DNA of 64,000 nucleotides from Rubrivivax sp. GTDB lineage: Bacteria; Pseudomonadota; Gammaproteobacteria; Burkholderiales; Burkholderiaceae_C. Under the pieces are notes generated by a model. That model was not told the DNA's origin, did no database searches, and worked only from the letters and a program-made list of their open reading frames with translations. The stretch covers positions 62,001-126,000 of the forward strand of contig JADJHR010000007.1 of the NCBI GenBank assembly GCA_016707445.1. Direction: 5' to 3'. The translations under genes and the position numbers were made by a program. Of this stretch, positions 54,309 through 61,850 are shown one piece after another (position 1 is the first letter of the stretch; every line of letters begins with the position of its first letter).

Positions 54309-54734
54309 TCAGCTCTGGGTGTGGGACTTCATCGCGTCCAGCGTGGTCTTCACGCTCGAGCTGATGAAGCGCAGCGTGCTCTCGTACCGCAGCGCGTTGT
54401 CGACGAACGAGGCCCGCTCTCGGTCCATGTCGACCGAATTGCGGTCGAGATTGCTCTGCGCGGCGGCGGCGTAGTTCAGCCGCGGCTCACGGCCGGTGCC
54501 TTCGCCCCTGCCGCCTGGCGATGGCGTCGCCAGCGCGGCGTTCTCGTCCAGCTTGAAGCCGCCGCGCGATCCACCGGTGGCCTGCTGCAGCGCCTGCGCA
54601 AAGTTGAAATCGCGCGCCACGTAGCCTGGCGTGTCGGCATTGGCGATGTTGCTGGCGATCAGGCGCTGGCGCTCCGCACGCAGCGTGAGGGCCTGGGTCT
54701 GGAAGTCGAGCGCAGTGGTCAGGCGGTTGATCAT
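54309..54734 (-). CDS. flgB: Flagellar basal-body rod protein FlgB
   Basis: A 141-residue rod protein and the first gene of the flgBCDEFGHIJKL operon. It carries TLRAERQRLIASNIANADTPGY and ends with KTTLDAMKSHTQS-type helix. ATG 54734 has GAGGAG upstream; the longer frame to 54956 would run into the flgA leader and lacks this start. The 180-base gap to flgA must hold divergent promoters, but I found no clear sigma-54, sigma-28 or FlhDC site there. Confidence 0.94.
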   Translation of the reverse strand: MINRLTTALDFQTQALTLRAERQRLIASNIANADTPGYVARDFNFAQALQQATGGSRGGFKLDENAALATPSPGGRGEGTGREPRLNYAAAAQSNLDRNSVDMDRERASFVDNALRYESTLRFISSSVKTTLDAMKSHTQS

Positions 54735-54914
54735 CGATGGCTCCTCGAAGACGACGCAGCCGGTCGGACTGCGGTCACGACGGGTTGCGGGCCATGGCGG
54801 GCATGTCGTCATTCTGGGTGGCGCACCAGCGCCCTCAGTGCAGGAACAACGGGGCGAAGGGCTGGCATTTCCGAACCTGCAGCAGCGCGCGGCCTGACTA
54901 CAGTGCAAGGCGTG

Positions 54915-55703
54915 ATGCACCGCCAAGCCGATCGCCATTGCCCCGCCTGTCGCCACACGCTGCTGCGTGCGCTGGCCGCTTCAGCCTGGCTGATGCTGCT
55001 GGGGCCGGTGGCCTTTGGCGCAGCCGCACAGATGCCGGCCGCGACCGACGGACAGCCCGAGGCCGCATTGACCGAACGCGTGCGCAGCCTGGTGGGGCCG
55101 CAAATGCAGCTGCCGCTGGATGCACAGGGCCAGCCGCAAGGCAGCGCGCGTGTCGAGGTCGAATTCGGCAAGCTCGACCCGCGCCTGCGCCTGGCGCCCT
55201 GCCGCCGCATCGAGCCGCAGCTGCCGGTCAACGCCGTGCTCTGGGGTCGCACCCACATCGGCCTGCGCTGCGTCGAGGGCGAGAAGCCCTGGCAGGTCTG
55301 GCTGCCCATTCAGGTCAAGGTCATGGCGCCGGCGTTGGTGGCGCTGCAAGCGCTGCCGATCGGCACCGTGCTGCAGGCCTCGCATCTGGAAAAGATCGAG
55401 ATCGACTGGGCCGCCGACCGCCGCGCGCCCTTCCTGCATGCCGACGACCTGATCGGACGGACGCTGACCCGCGCCTTGCAGCCGGGCCAGGCGCCGCGCC
55501 AGGGTGAACTGCGCCAGCGCCAATGGTTTGCGGCCGGCGACACGGTGCAGGTGCTGGCGCGCGGCGCCGGATTCTCGGCATCGGGCGAAGGCCTGGCGCT
55601 GAGCACGGGGTTCGAAGGGCAAGCGGTGCGCGTGCGCACCGAGTCGGGCCGCGTGCTGACCGGCATGCCGGTAGGACCACGCCGCGTGGAGCTGACCCTG
55701 TGA
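54915..55703 (+). CDS. flgA: Flagellar P-ring assembly chaperone FlgA
   Basis: A 262-residue periplasmic chaperone for P-ring assembly. A Sec-type N-terminus (LLRALAASAWLMLLGPVAFGAAA) is followed by a SAF-type domain: VALQALPIGTVLQASHLEKIEIDW and GRTLTRALQPGQAPRQGELRQRQW. The C-terminus GQAVRVRTESGRVLTGMPVGPRRVEL is typical. GTG 54912 is an alternative one codon upstream. Divergent from flgB; same strand as flgM. Confidence 0.94.
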   Translation: MHRQADRHCPACRHTLLRALAASAWLMLLGPVAFGAAAQMPAATDGQPEAALTERVRSLVGPQMQLPLDAQGQPQGSARVEVEFGKLDPRLRLAPCRRIEPQLPVNAVLWGRTHIGLRCVEGEKPWQVWLPIQVKVMAPALVALQALPIGTVLQASHLEKIEIDWAADRRAPFLHADDLIGRTLTRALQPGQAPRQGELRQRQWFAAGDTVQVLARGAGFSASGEGLALSTGFEGQAVRVRTESGRVLTGMPVGPRRVELTL

Positions 55704-55760
55704 CCGACGCCCACACCCCCTCATCCACGGGGGAGAATCAAATTAATCTTGAACACGGCC

Positions 55761-55787
55761 TAAAGTTGGTCGGGGGCACGACCGATA
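55761..55787 (+). promoter_or_regulatory. Sigma-28 (FliA) promoter of flgM
   Basis: TAAAGTTG (55761-55768) lies 11 bases before GACCGATA (55780-55787), very near the FliA consensus TAAAGTTT-N11-GCCGATAA. The expected start of transcription, about 7 bases downstream, is about 50 bases before the flgM ATG. It would give flgM and flgN late expression. Confidence 0.85.
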
Positions 55788-55842
55788 CCACGATCACATC
55801 AGCCGGGAAAGCGCCATCAGGCGGGCTCCCACGGAGAATCCC

Positions 55843-56136
55843 ATGAAGATCGGTTCAATCGACAACAAGCCGCCCATCGCACCCGTTGCGGGCGACCGCA
55901 AGACCAACGGCTCGACGCAGGGCGCGCCGGACGCAGCCCGATCCGGTGCCACCGTGGCCATCTCGGCCGAAGCCACGGCGCTGGCCCGCGATTCCGGTGA
56001 CGGCAGCTTCGACGCCGCCAAGGTCGACCGCATCAGCCGCTCGATCCAGAACGGCAGTTTCAAGCCCGACGCCGGCGCCATTGCGGACAAGCTGATCGCC
56101 AATGCGCAGGAACTCCTGATCCGCACCTACCGCTGA
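55843..56136 (+). CDS. flgM: Anti-sigma-28 factor FlgM
   Basis: A 97-residue protein that binds FliA until hook completion, then is exported. The MKIGSIDNKPPIAP N-terminus is disordered, as in the family. The FliA-binding C-terminal half is FDAAKVDRISRSIQNGSFKPDAGAIADKLIANAQELL. ATG follows GGAG. A FliA-type promoter precedes it, so it is likely autogenously controlled by sigma-28. flgN follows 18 bases later. Confidence 0.95.
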   Translation: MKIGSIDNKPPIAPVAGDRKTNGSTQGAPDAARSGATVAISAEATALARDSGDGSFDAAKVDRISRSIQNGSFKPDAGAIADKLIANAQELLIRTYR

Positions 56137-56154
56137 GCACGGGGCCCACCCGCG

Positions 56155-56556
56155 ATGATCACTTCTCCCAACGAGATGTTGGCGCTGCAGCGCGTGGCCG
56201 AGCTCGAGCCCCCGTTGTCGGCGCTGGAAACCTGCCTGGCCGGACTGGCGCAGGCGCTGTGCAACAACGACGCCGTGGCCATCGAGTCGCAGGCGACCGA
56301 ACTGCACCGCGCACTGGCACGTGCCGTCACCCACTTTTCGCGCGCTGCGCGCCAAGGCGGCGTGCCGCCTGTGTTGCGCCAGCGCCTGGCCCTGGCCAGC
56401 GGCCAGGTGGCGGCACAACGCGAGGCCCTGGCCCGCGCCACCGCGGCGCTGGACCGCGCGATCGACGTGCTGCTGCCCGACCATCCCCTGCATGGCGTGT
56501 ACGGCGCTGCCGGCGCCCCTGAGCGCCACCTGCGCTCGGGTCAGTTGCAAGCCTGA
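56155..56556 (+). CDS. flgN: FlgN-type chaperone for FlgK/FlgL
   Basis: A 133-residue all-helical export chaperone. FlgN family features are weakly conserved; the LETCLAGLAQALCNNDAVAIESQATEL coil region and position after flgM support the call. It would prevent FlgK and FlgL from premature assembly. It shares the flgM transcript. There is a hairpin cluster about 40 bases downstream. Confidence 0.85.
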   Translation: MITSPNEMLALQRVAELEPPLSALETCLAGLAQALCNNDAVAIESQATELHRALARAVTHFSRAARQGGVPPVLRQRLALASGQVAAQREALARATAALDRAIDVLLPDHPLHGVYGAAGAPERHLRSGQLQA

Positions 56557-56565
56557 ACGGCCCTC

Positions 56566-56611
56566 GGGGCCGAGGCCCCGCCTCGGGCCCTGGTCTGGCT
56601 TGCGAAGCCAG
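56566..56611. terminator. GC-rich hairpins downstream of flgN
   Basis: Two small hairpins lie in the gap between flgN and the convergent cyclase gene: GGGGCC-GA-GGCCCC (56566-56579) and CTGGCTT-GCG-AAGCCAG (56595-56611). No T tract follows, so termination is uncertain. Confidence 0.35.
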
Positions 56612-56688
56612 TCCCCACCTCAAACCTGATTTCTGTCCTATGCGCAGCGCCGGGGCCTGCCGGGCCTGCCTGCCCAAACCCGATGCGT

Positions 56689-58752
56689 TCAGCTGATGGC
56701 GTGCTCGGCTTCGAGCGTATCGGTCTCAATGCTCATGTCGCCCACCGCCTGCACCTGGTTGCGACCGCACGCCTTGGCGGCATAGCAGGCCTTGTCGGCA
56801 GCGGCCAGCCAGGCGGCGGGCGAAGCGACGTGGTCATCCAGCAGCGCCACGCCGACACTCGCCCCGACCTGCAGCGAACGCCCGTTCCAGGGCACGCAAA
56901 GGCTGCTGATCGCGGCACGAATCTCCTCGGCGATGCGCAGCGCCACCTCGGCACGGCAATGCTCGAGCACGACCGCGAACTCATCCCCGCCCAGTCGCAC
57001 GGCCATGTCGGTGCTGCGCGCGCAGGCCTGGATGGCGGTGGCCACGGCACACAGCACGGCGTCTCCGGCGGCATGGCCATGCACGTCGTTGACCGGCTTG
57101 AAGCGGTCCAGATCGAGCAACAGCAGGGCTGCCGGCAAGGGGCGCGGCAGCAGGTCGAAGACGCGGGTCAAACGTTGTTCGAGCGCCTTGCGATTGGCCA
57201 GCCCGGTCAAGGCGTCGTGTGCGGCGGCCCACTGCAAGGCCTCGCGGGCGGCGACGTCTTCGGTGACGTCGCTCAGGCTCCAGATGGTGCCGGCCTCGCT
57301 GCTCGCCGCGTCCACCGGCTGGCCGCGCAAGCGGCCGGTGAAGCAGCTGCCGTCACCGCGCCGGAAACGCAGTTCAGCGTCGAACTGGCGCCCGGCCTGG
57401 AAGGCTGCAGCCACGCTCGGGCCGAGAGCCTCGAACTCCTCGCTGGACGCATAGATGATGTGCGTTTCCTGGCCCAGCAACAGCGACTCGCCGCGCCCCA
57501 TCAGCCGGCAGAATTCGGCGCTGACCAGCTCGAAGCGGCGCTTGCGCGTGAAACAGATGCCCACGGGCGCGGCCGCCATCACCGATTGCAGGCGCTGGAT
57601 CACCTGCGCGGTGAAGGTCTCCAGCTGCGCCTTCTCGGCGGCCACATGGCGCAGCACGCGCGCCAGGTCGCCGATCTCGCCCTGCGCTGCAGGCCAGTCG
57701 TCCTGCGTCGAGCGCTGGGCGTCAAACAGCCGGTGCGCGCGCGCCTGCAGCAGCGCCAGCGGCCTGAGCGTGCGCGCCATGATGGCCAGCAGGCCGACGC
57801 CCATCAACACCAGCAGTACCAAAGCCGCCAGCATCGCCTGCGTGCGGCCGGCGAGCAGCGGAGCCAGCACGGCGGTCTTGTCGCGCCAGGTCCAGACCAG
57901 CCAATCGGCACCCGGCACCCCAGCCACCGCCGCCAGCCCATGGCTGCCCCCGAGCTCCTGGCCACTGGACCACATGGGTTGGCCGAGCGCACGCCAGCGC
58001 GCCAGCGCCTGCAGCATTCGCGGCTCGGCACTCAGCGGCGCACCGACCAGACCCTGCTGCGGATGCGACAGGATGCGCCCCGTGGCGTCGGTGATGACCA
58101 CGATCTGCGGGTCTTGCCCGTCCATGCTGGCATCGGTGAAGACACTGGCGATGTCGCGCCGCAGCAGCATCAGACCGCCGACCAGCACGGCCACCGGCCG
58201 CCCCTGAACCACCAATGGCTGCGCCAGAGCCACCATCGGCTCGCTGTTGACGCGCCCCACGAAGAGGTCGGACACGGTGGCCCGCCCCTCGGTCATGGCG
58301 ACCTGGAAATAGGGCCGGTCGGACAGGTCGGTGCGCGGGCTGCGCGGCCCCTTGTCGTCCCACAGCAGATTCAGGCGGCCGTCGCCGCCGACCACGAAGA
58401 TGCTGTCGAACAGCCCGCGCAACACCGGGTTGGTGGCACCAAAGGCCTGCAGCGCAGAGAAGTCGTCGATCAGCGGGCCGTTCAGCTGCGGCAGCGCGTC
58501 GGCCAGGGCCCGGTGCGCGTCGCGCAGGCGCACGCCCAGCAGCCGGGCGCTGTGCACGGCCTGCTCCAGCTGGTGCACCTGGGCCAGCTGCAGGGTGTCG
58601 CGTTCGGCACGCTGCATGAGCAAAGCGGTGCTCAGCCCGATGCCCGCGGCCAGGGCCAGCGTACCGATGAGCGCCAGGCGCACCTTGAGGCTGCGCAGGT
58701 GGACCAGCAGGGTCTGAAGCGGCTTGTGCAGCATGCTGAATCGGAGTGGCAT
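56689..58752 (-). CDS. Cache-type membrane diguanylate cyclase (dCache-HAMP-PAS-GGDEF)
   Basis: A 687-residue protein. It has an N-terminal membrane segment (about 24-45), a periplasmic Cache-type sensor (about 50-310; DRPYFQVAMTEGRATVSD, IVVITDATGRILSHP), a second segment (about 312-330), a HAMP-like linker, PAS (about 395-510) and GGDEF (about 520-665; LGGDEF, with RxxD inhibitory site RSTD). It likely makes c-di-GMP in response to a small ligand. A sigma-28-like promoter is just upstream (58767-58793). ATG 58752 is chosen; ATG 58734 is possible. It is downstream of the chemoreceptor gene. Confidence 0.92.
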   Translation of the reverse strand: MPLRFSMLHKPLQTLLVHLRSLKVRLALIGTLALAAGIGLSTALLMQRAERDTLQLAQVHQLEQAVHSARLLGVRLRDAHRALADALPQLNGPLIDDFSALQAFGATNPVLRGLFDSIFVVGGDGRLNLLWDDKGPRSPRTDLSDRPYFQVAMTEGRATVSDLFVGRVNSEPMVALAQPLVVQGRPVAVLVGGLMLLRRDIASVFTDASMDGQDPQIVVITDATGRILSHPQQGLVGAPLSAEPRMLQALARWRALGQPMWSSGQELGGSHGLAAVAGVPGADWLVWTWRDKTAVLAPLLAGRTQAMLAALVLLVLMGVGLLAIMARTLRPLALLQARAHRLFDAQRSTQDDWPAAQGEIGDLARVLRHVAAEKAQLETFTAQVIQRLQSVMAAAPVGICFTRKRRFELVSAEFCRLMGRGESLLLGQETHIIYASSEEFEALGPSVAAAFQAGRQFDAELRFRRGDGSCFTGRLRGQPVDAASSEAGTIWSLSDVTEDVAAREALQWAAAHDALTGLANRKALEQRLTRVFDLLPRPLPAALLLLDLDRFKPVNDVHGHAAGDAVLCAVATAIQACARSTDMAVRLGGDEFAVVLEHCRAEVALRIAEEIRAAISSLCVPWNGRSLQVGASVGVALLDDHVASPAAWLAAADKACYAAKACGRNQVQAVGDMSIETDTLEAEHAIS

Positions 58753-58766
58753 TCACGCCTGACGGT

Positions 58767-58793
58767 TTATCGGCCGCCGAGCGTCGCGCTTGA
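58767..58793 (-). promoter_or_regulatory. Sigma-28-like promoter upstream of the diguanylate cyclase
   Basis: On the minus strand TCAA (58793-58790) and GCCGATAA (58774-58767) are 15 bases apart, the -10 perfect and the -35 one base off TAAA. It lies in the 73-base gap before the cyclase ATG. Transcription would begin close to the start codon. Confidence 0.65.
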
Positions 58794-58825
58794 GCGCAGG
58801 CTGCATCCGGGCATGTGCGCGACCG

Positions 58826-60175
58826 TCAGAACCGGAAAGCCAGCCGCAGTCCACCCCAGTGTCGACCTGCGGCCGTGATCGGCGCGGCGGCTTCCTTCAT
58901 CAGCACGAACTGGCCGCCGCCCATGTCGCGGCGGTAGGTCTGCAGCAGGAAGGGCTTGGTGTTGCGGCCCGATGCCAGCCCGGTGCGGTCGTTGAAGATG
59001 CGGCGGTTGCGGCTGTGCGTGGTGTTCCAGGCGCTGTCGCCCGGCCGCTGCGCATGGTTGTGCTGCGGGTTGTGGCAGGGCACGTAGCCGTTGCGGTCGA
59101 CGGCGATGCAGAACACCACCTTGTCCGACAAAGTCAGCAGCCTGTCTTGCACCTGCGGGAACAGCCGCTCGCCCAGCGAGGTGAAGCGCGTCAGGTGCTG
59201 CGCCGGCGCACTGCCCGGCACCGGTTGATACTGTTCGTCGAACAGTTCGCGCTCGGTCAGGGTGCCGGTGCGCAGCGCGTCGTCGAGCAGCCTGGAGATC
59301 TGCGCCGCGGCCGCCTGCGCGGCAACGATGTAGGGCGTGTCCTCGGTCTCGATGCCACATTGCGACACCGTCTCGATCATCTGCTCCGACACCTGCAGGA
59401 AGGTCTCGGTACGGCTCAGCGTGGAGTCCAGCGCGCGCGCACATTGCTGCATGGCCGACTCGACGCCACGCAGGTTGCTGTCCAGCGTGGCACACAGGCT
59501 GCGCCCGAGCTCGGTCGATTCGGCAATGTGCGAAACCGCCTTTTCGACGCGCTGCAGCGCCGCATGCACGACGCCCTGCTCGGCCTCGCGGCCCTCGGCC
59601 TGCGCGGTTTCACGCGCCAGCACGGCGATGCGCGCTTCCAGCGTGCCCACCGTGCCCATGATGTGCTTGGACGACGTCTCCACGCGCGCGGCCAGGTCCT
59701 TGACGGCGTCGGCCACGACGCCGAATCCGCGGCCGGCCTCACCCGCGCGCTTGGCCTCGACCGACGCGTTGAACGCCACCAGTCGGGTCTGCAGCGCGAT
59801 CTGCGTGATCTGCCCCGCCGCGTCGGCCACCTGGCGCAGTGAATCGACGATCGCCGTGACTTCGGCACCCAGGGCCTGCACCGCCTGGCGCGCTCCGCGC
59901 GCCGCCTGCAGGCCCTTCCCCGCCTCGGCGTCGACGGCGGTCTGGCCCTGCAGCACCTGCTGCAGGTCGACCGCCAGGCCTTGCAGGGCGCGCGCCTGCC
60001 CACCGGCCAGGCGCGTGCTGTCGTCGATCACGCCGCGCACCTCGGCGGCGTCGCGGCCCAGCGCACTGGCGTGACGGCTGAGCTGGAACACCAGGGCATG
60101 CATGTCGGGCATGGCGGCCTGGGCTGCGGGCGGAGGCAGTGCCTCCACGGGTCGGCGCTTGGACAGGAACAACAT
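58826..60175 (-). CDS. Soluble methyl-accepting chemotaxis protein with C-terminal sensor
   Basis: A 449-residue chemoreceptor without membrane segments. The signalling hairpin comes first (about 60-290; LVAFNASVEAKRAGEAGRGF and GVVADAVKDLAARV, the tip with Glu residues), then a C-terminal Cache-like domain (about 300-449; FCIAVDRNGYVPCHN, RNRRIFNDRTGLAS, LLQTYRRDMGGGQFVLM). This order is the reverse of the classical one. No C-terminal CheR pentapeptide is seen. ATG 60175 follows GAAGAAGG. It lies between fliA and the Cache cyclase. Confidence 0.88.
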   Translation of the reverse strand: MLFLSKRRPVEALPPPAAQAAMPDMHALVFQLSRHASALGRDAAEVRGVIDDSTRLAGGQARALQGLAVDLQQVLQGQTAVDAEAGKGLQAARGARQAVQALGAEVTAIVDSLRQVADAAGQITQIALQTRLVAFNASVEAKRAGEAGRGFGVVADAVKDLAARVETSSKHIMGTVGTLEARIAVLARETAQAEGREAEQGVVHAALQRVEKAVSHIAESTELGRSLCATLDSNLRGVESAMQQCARALDSTLSRTETFLQVSEQMIETVSQCGIETEDTPYIVAAQAAAAQISRLLDDALRTGTLTERELFDEQYQPVPGSAPAQHLTRFTSLGERLFPQVQDRLLTLSDKVVFCIAVDRNGYVPCHNPQHNHAQRPGDSAWNTTHSRNRRIFNDRTGLASGRNTKPFLLQTYRRDMGGGQFVLMKEAAAPITAAGRHWGGLRLAFRF

Positions 60176-60283
60176 TGTCTTGGCCTTCTTCAGTGAGGTG
60201 GAACCATCGATGGCGCGGTGCGGTGCGGTGCGGGTGGCCGATCGGCAGTGGCCGGCGCCTAGGTCAGGCGCGAGTCGCAGGGG

Positions 60284-60997
60284 TCACCATTCGCGCAAGC
60301 GGGTGCGCAGCCGGGCGATCGACTGGCTGTGCAGCTGGCAGACGCGGCTCTCGGTCACCTTCAGCACGGCCGCGATCTCCTTCAGGTTCATGTCATGTTC
60401 GTAGTACATGCTCATCACGAACTGCTCGCGCTCGGGCAGGTTCTTGATCGCCTCGACCAGGGCTTCGCGCATGCGCTGGTCCTGCAGGCGGCCCAGCGGG
60501 TTGGCCTCGTCGTCGGCGACGTGGCGGTCGAGGTAGTCGTCGTCGCCCTCGTCGCCGCTCATGTCCTCCAGGTAGATCAGCTGGGTGCCGCGCACCTTGC
60601 CCAGCAGGTCCTGGTACTGCTTGAGCGACAGTTCCATTTCGGCAGCGATTTCGCTCTCGTTCGGCGCCCGCCCGAGACGCTGCTCGAGCTTGTGCACGGC
60701 GGTTTCGATCGCGCGCTGCTGGCGGCGGTCGCCTCGGCTCATCCAGTCGTTGCCGCGCAGTTCATCGAGCATCGCACCGCGGATGCGCTGGGTGGCGAAG
60801 GTCTCGAACTGCACACCCTGGCCGGCGTCGAAGCGCGACAGCGCGTCGGACAGGCCGATCATGCCGACCTGGATCAGGTCGTCGAGTTCGACGTTGGCCG
60901 GCAGCTTGGCAATCATCTGGTGCGCCAGACGTCGCACCAGCGGGCTGTACTGCTTGAGCAGCGTTCCGGCGTCGAGTTGTCCCTTGGCGGTGTACAT
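60284..60997 (-). CDS. fliA: Flagellar sigma factor FliA (sigma-28)
   Basis: A 237-residue sigma factor. Region 2 has LDDLIQVGMIGLSDALSRFD, region 3 ATQRIRGAMLDELRGNDWMSRGDRRQ, and region 4 PEREQFVMSMYYEHDMNLKEIAAVLKVTESRV. It directs late flagellar and chemotaxis genes and is held by FlgM. The ATG is 6 bases after the FlhG-like stop, so it is co-transcribed with flhF. Standard length. Confidence 0.97.
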   Translation of the reverse strand: MYTAKGQLDAGTLLKQYSPLVRRLAHQMIAKLPANVELDDLIQVGMIGLSDALSRFDAGQGVQFETFATQRIRGAMLDELRGNDWMSRGDRRQQRAIETAVHKLEQRLGRAPNESEIAAEMELSLKQYQDLLGKVRGTQLIYLEDMSGDEGDDDYLDRHVADDEANPLGRLQDQRMREALVEAIKNLPEREQFVMSMYYEHDMNLKEIAAVLKVTESRVCQLHSQSIARLRTRLREW

Positions 60998-61003
60998 GTC
61001 GAA

Positions 61004-61837
61004 TCAGCTCCCGTGAAACGGGTTTGGCATGGCGCCTTGACGCGCCATGGGGATCGAGCCCGACCGGCTTGCCGGCAGGGTGTGGGGTTCTTCATCGAGG
61101 GCCAGTTGCGCGCCCACCAGGGCCTGCAGCGCGGGGTCGCGCGCCGCCTGGGCGTCGAGCCTCGGGTCGACCACGGCCCAGCCCTGCATCACGGCACCCA
61201 GGAAGTTGTCGGCGCAGCTGGCCAGGCGCTCGACGATGACGCCGCTGCGCCGGTTGTCGGGCCGCGCTGCCAGCAGCAAGTCGAAGGTCATCAGGCCGCA
61301 GCGCTGCACCAGCAGCTTGCAGCTGGCGTAGGCCTGCTTGATCGATTCCGGGCGGTCGGCGCCCAGCAGCAGCGGGCGCACCGCGCGCCGGCCCAGCATG
61401 CGCGCCAGATCGGTCGGGTCGGCGTGCAGCAGCATCACGTCGGACTGCGGCGCGGCGTCGAACGCGGCGTCGACGAAAACCGACGCCGACCCGTGCGTGT
61501 CGACGTAGGCCAGCGGCACACCGCGCGCGGCCAGGTAGCTGACCTGCGCATGCAGGCTCTCGACGCCCGCGGCAAGGTCGAAGAAGGCGCTTTCATGCGG
61601 CCGCGGCGCACTGCTGGCGGCGTCGACCATCAGCACCCGGCGGCCCTGCATCACCAGACAGGCGCTCAGCGTCTCCAGCAGCGCCTGGCTGTCGGGCACG
61701 AAGGGGTTGGCCGCCACCGGCAGCAGGTGCCGGCGCACAGGGCCGAACAGCCGGCGCAGGCCGCTGGCCTGGTCGGCCGGGGCGCGGCCCGGCGCCGGGC
61801 CGGCATGCGGACCCTGGGGGGTTCGGCGGTTGATCAT
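61004..61837 (-). CDS. FlhG/MinD-like protein lacking the ATP-binding loop
   Basis: A 277-residue protein in the position of flhG (between flhF and fliA). The alignment with MinD/FlhG is colinear: PVAANPFVPDSQALLETLSA stands where the family has the deviant Walker A, and then QGRRVLMVDA matches QGKKVLVIDA. The glycines and lysines of KGGxGKT are gone. A later block, ADRPESIKQAYASCKLLV, resembles the FlhG/MinD C-terminal part. It may regulate flagellar number as a pseudo-ATPase. ATG 61837 (GTG 61840 adjacent) lies 13 bases after flhF. Confidence 0.75.
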   Translation of the reverse strand: MINRRTPQGPHAGPAPGRAPADQASGLRRLFGPVRRHLLPVAANPFVPDSQALLETLSACLVMQGRRVLMVDAASSAPRPHESAFFDLAAGVESLHAQVSYLAARGVPLAYVDTHGSASVFVDAAFDAAPQSDVMLLHADPTDLARMLGRRAVRPLLLGADRPESIKQAYASCKLLVQRCGLMTFDLLLAARPDNRRSGVIVERLASCADNFLGAVMQGWAVVDPRLDAQAARDPALQALVGAQLALDEEPHTLPASRSGSIPMARQGAMPNPFHGS

Positions 61838-61850
61838 CACGGCATCGGCC

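Noticed and set aside
53688..54914. Upstream extension of the flgA frame to 671 residues
   Set aside because: It runs antisense through flgD, flgC and flgB; FlgA begins with its signal peptide at 54915.
54735..54914. Sigma-54 site for flgB in the flgB-flgA gap
   Set aside because: TGGCAT and TGCA elements occur near 54863, but the spacing is three bases too long for a -24/-12 promoter.
60210..60235. GGTGC tandem copies before the chemoreceptor gene
   Set aside because: Only about three short copies; no sign of a functional repeat or CRISPR-like element.
60237..60250. GCCGATCGGC as a possible sigma-28 -10 before the chemoreceptor
   Set aside because: No TAAA-like element is found 15 bases upstream, and the site is a simple palindrome.
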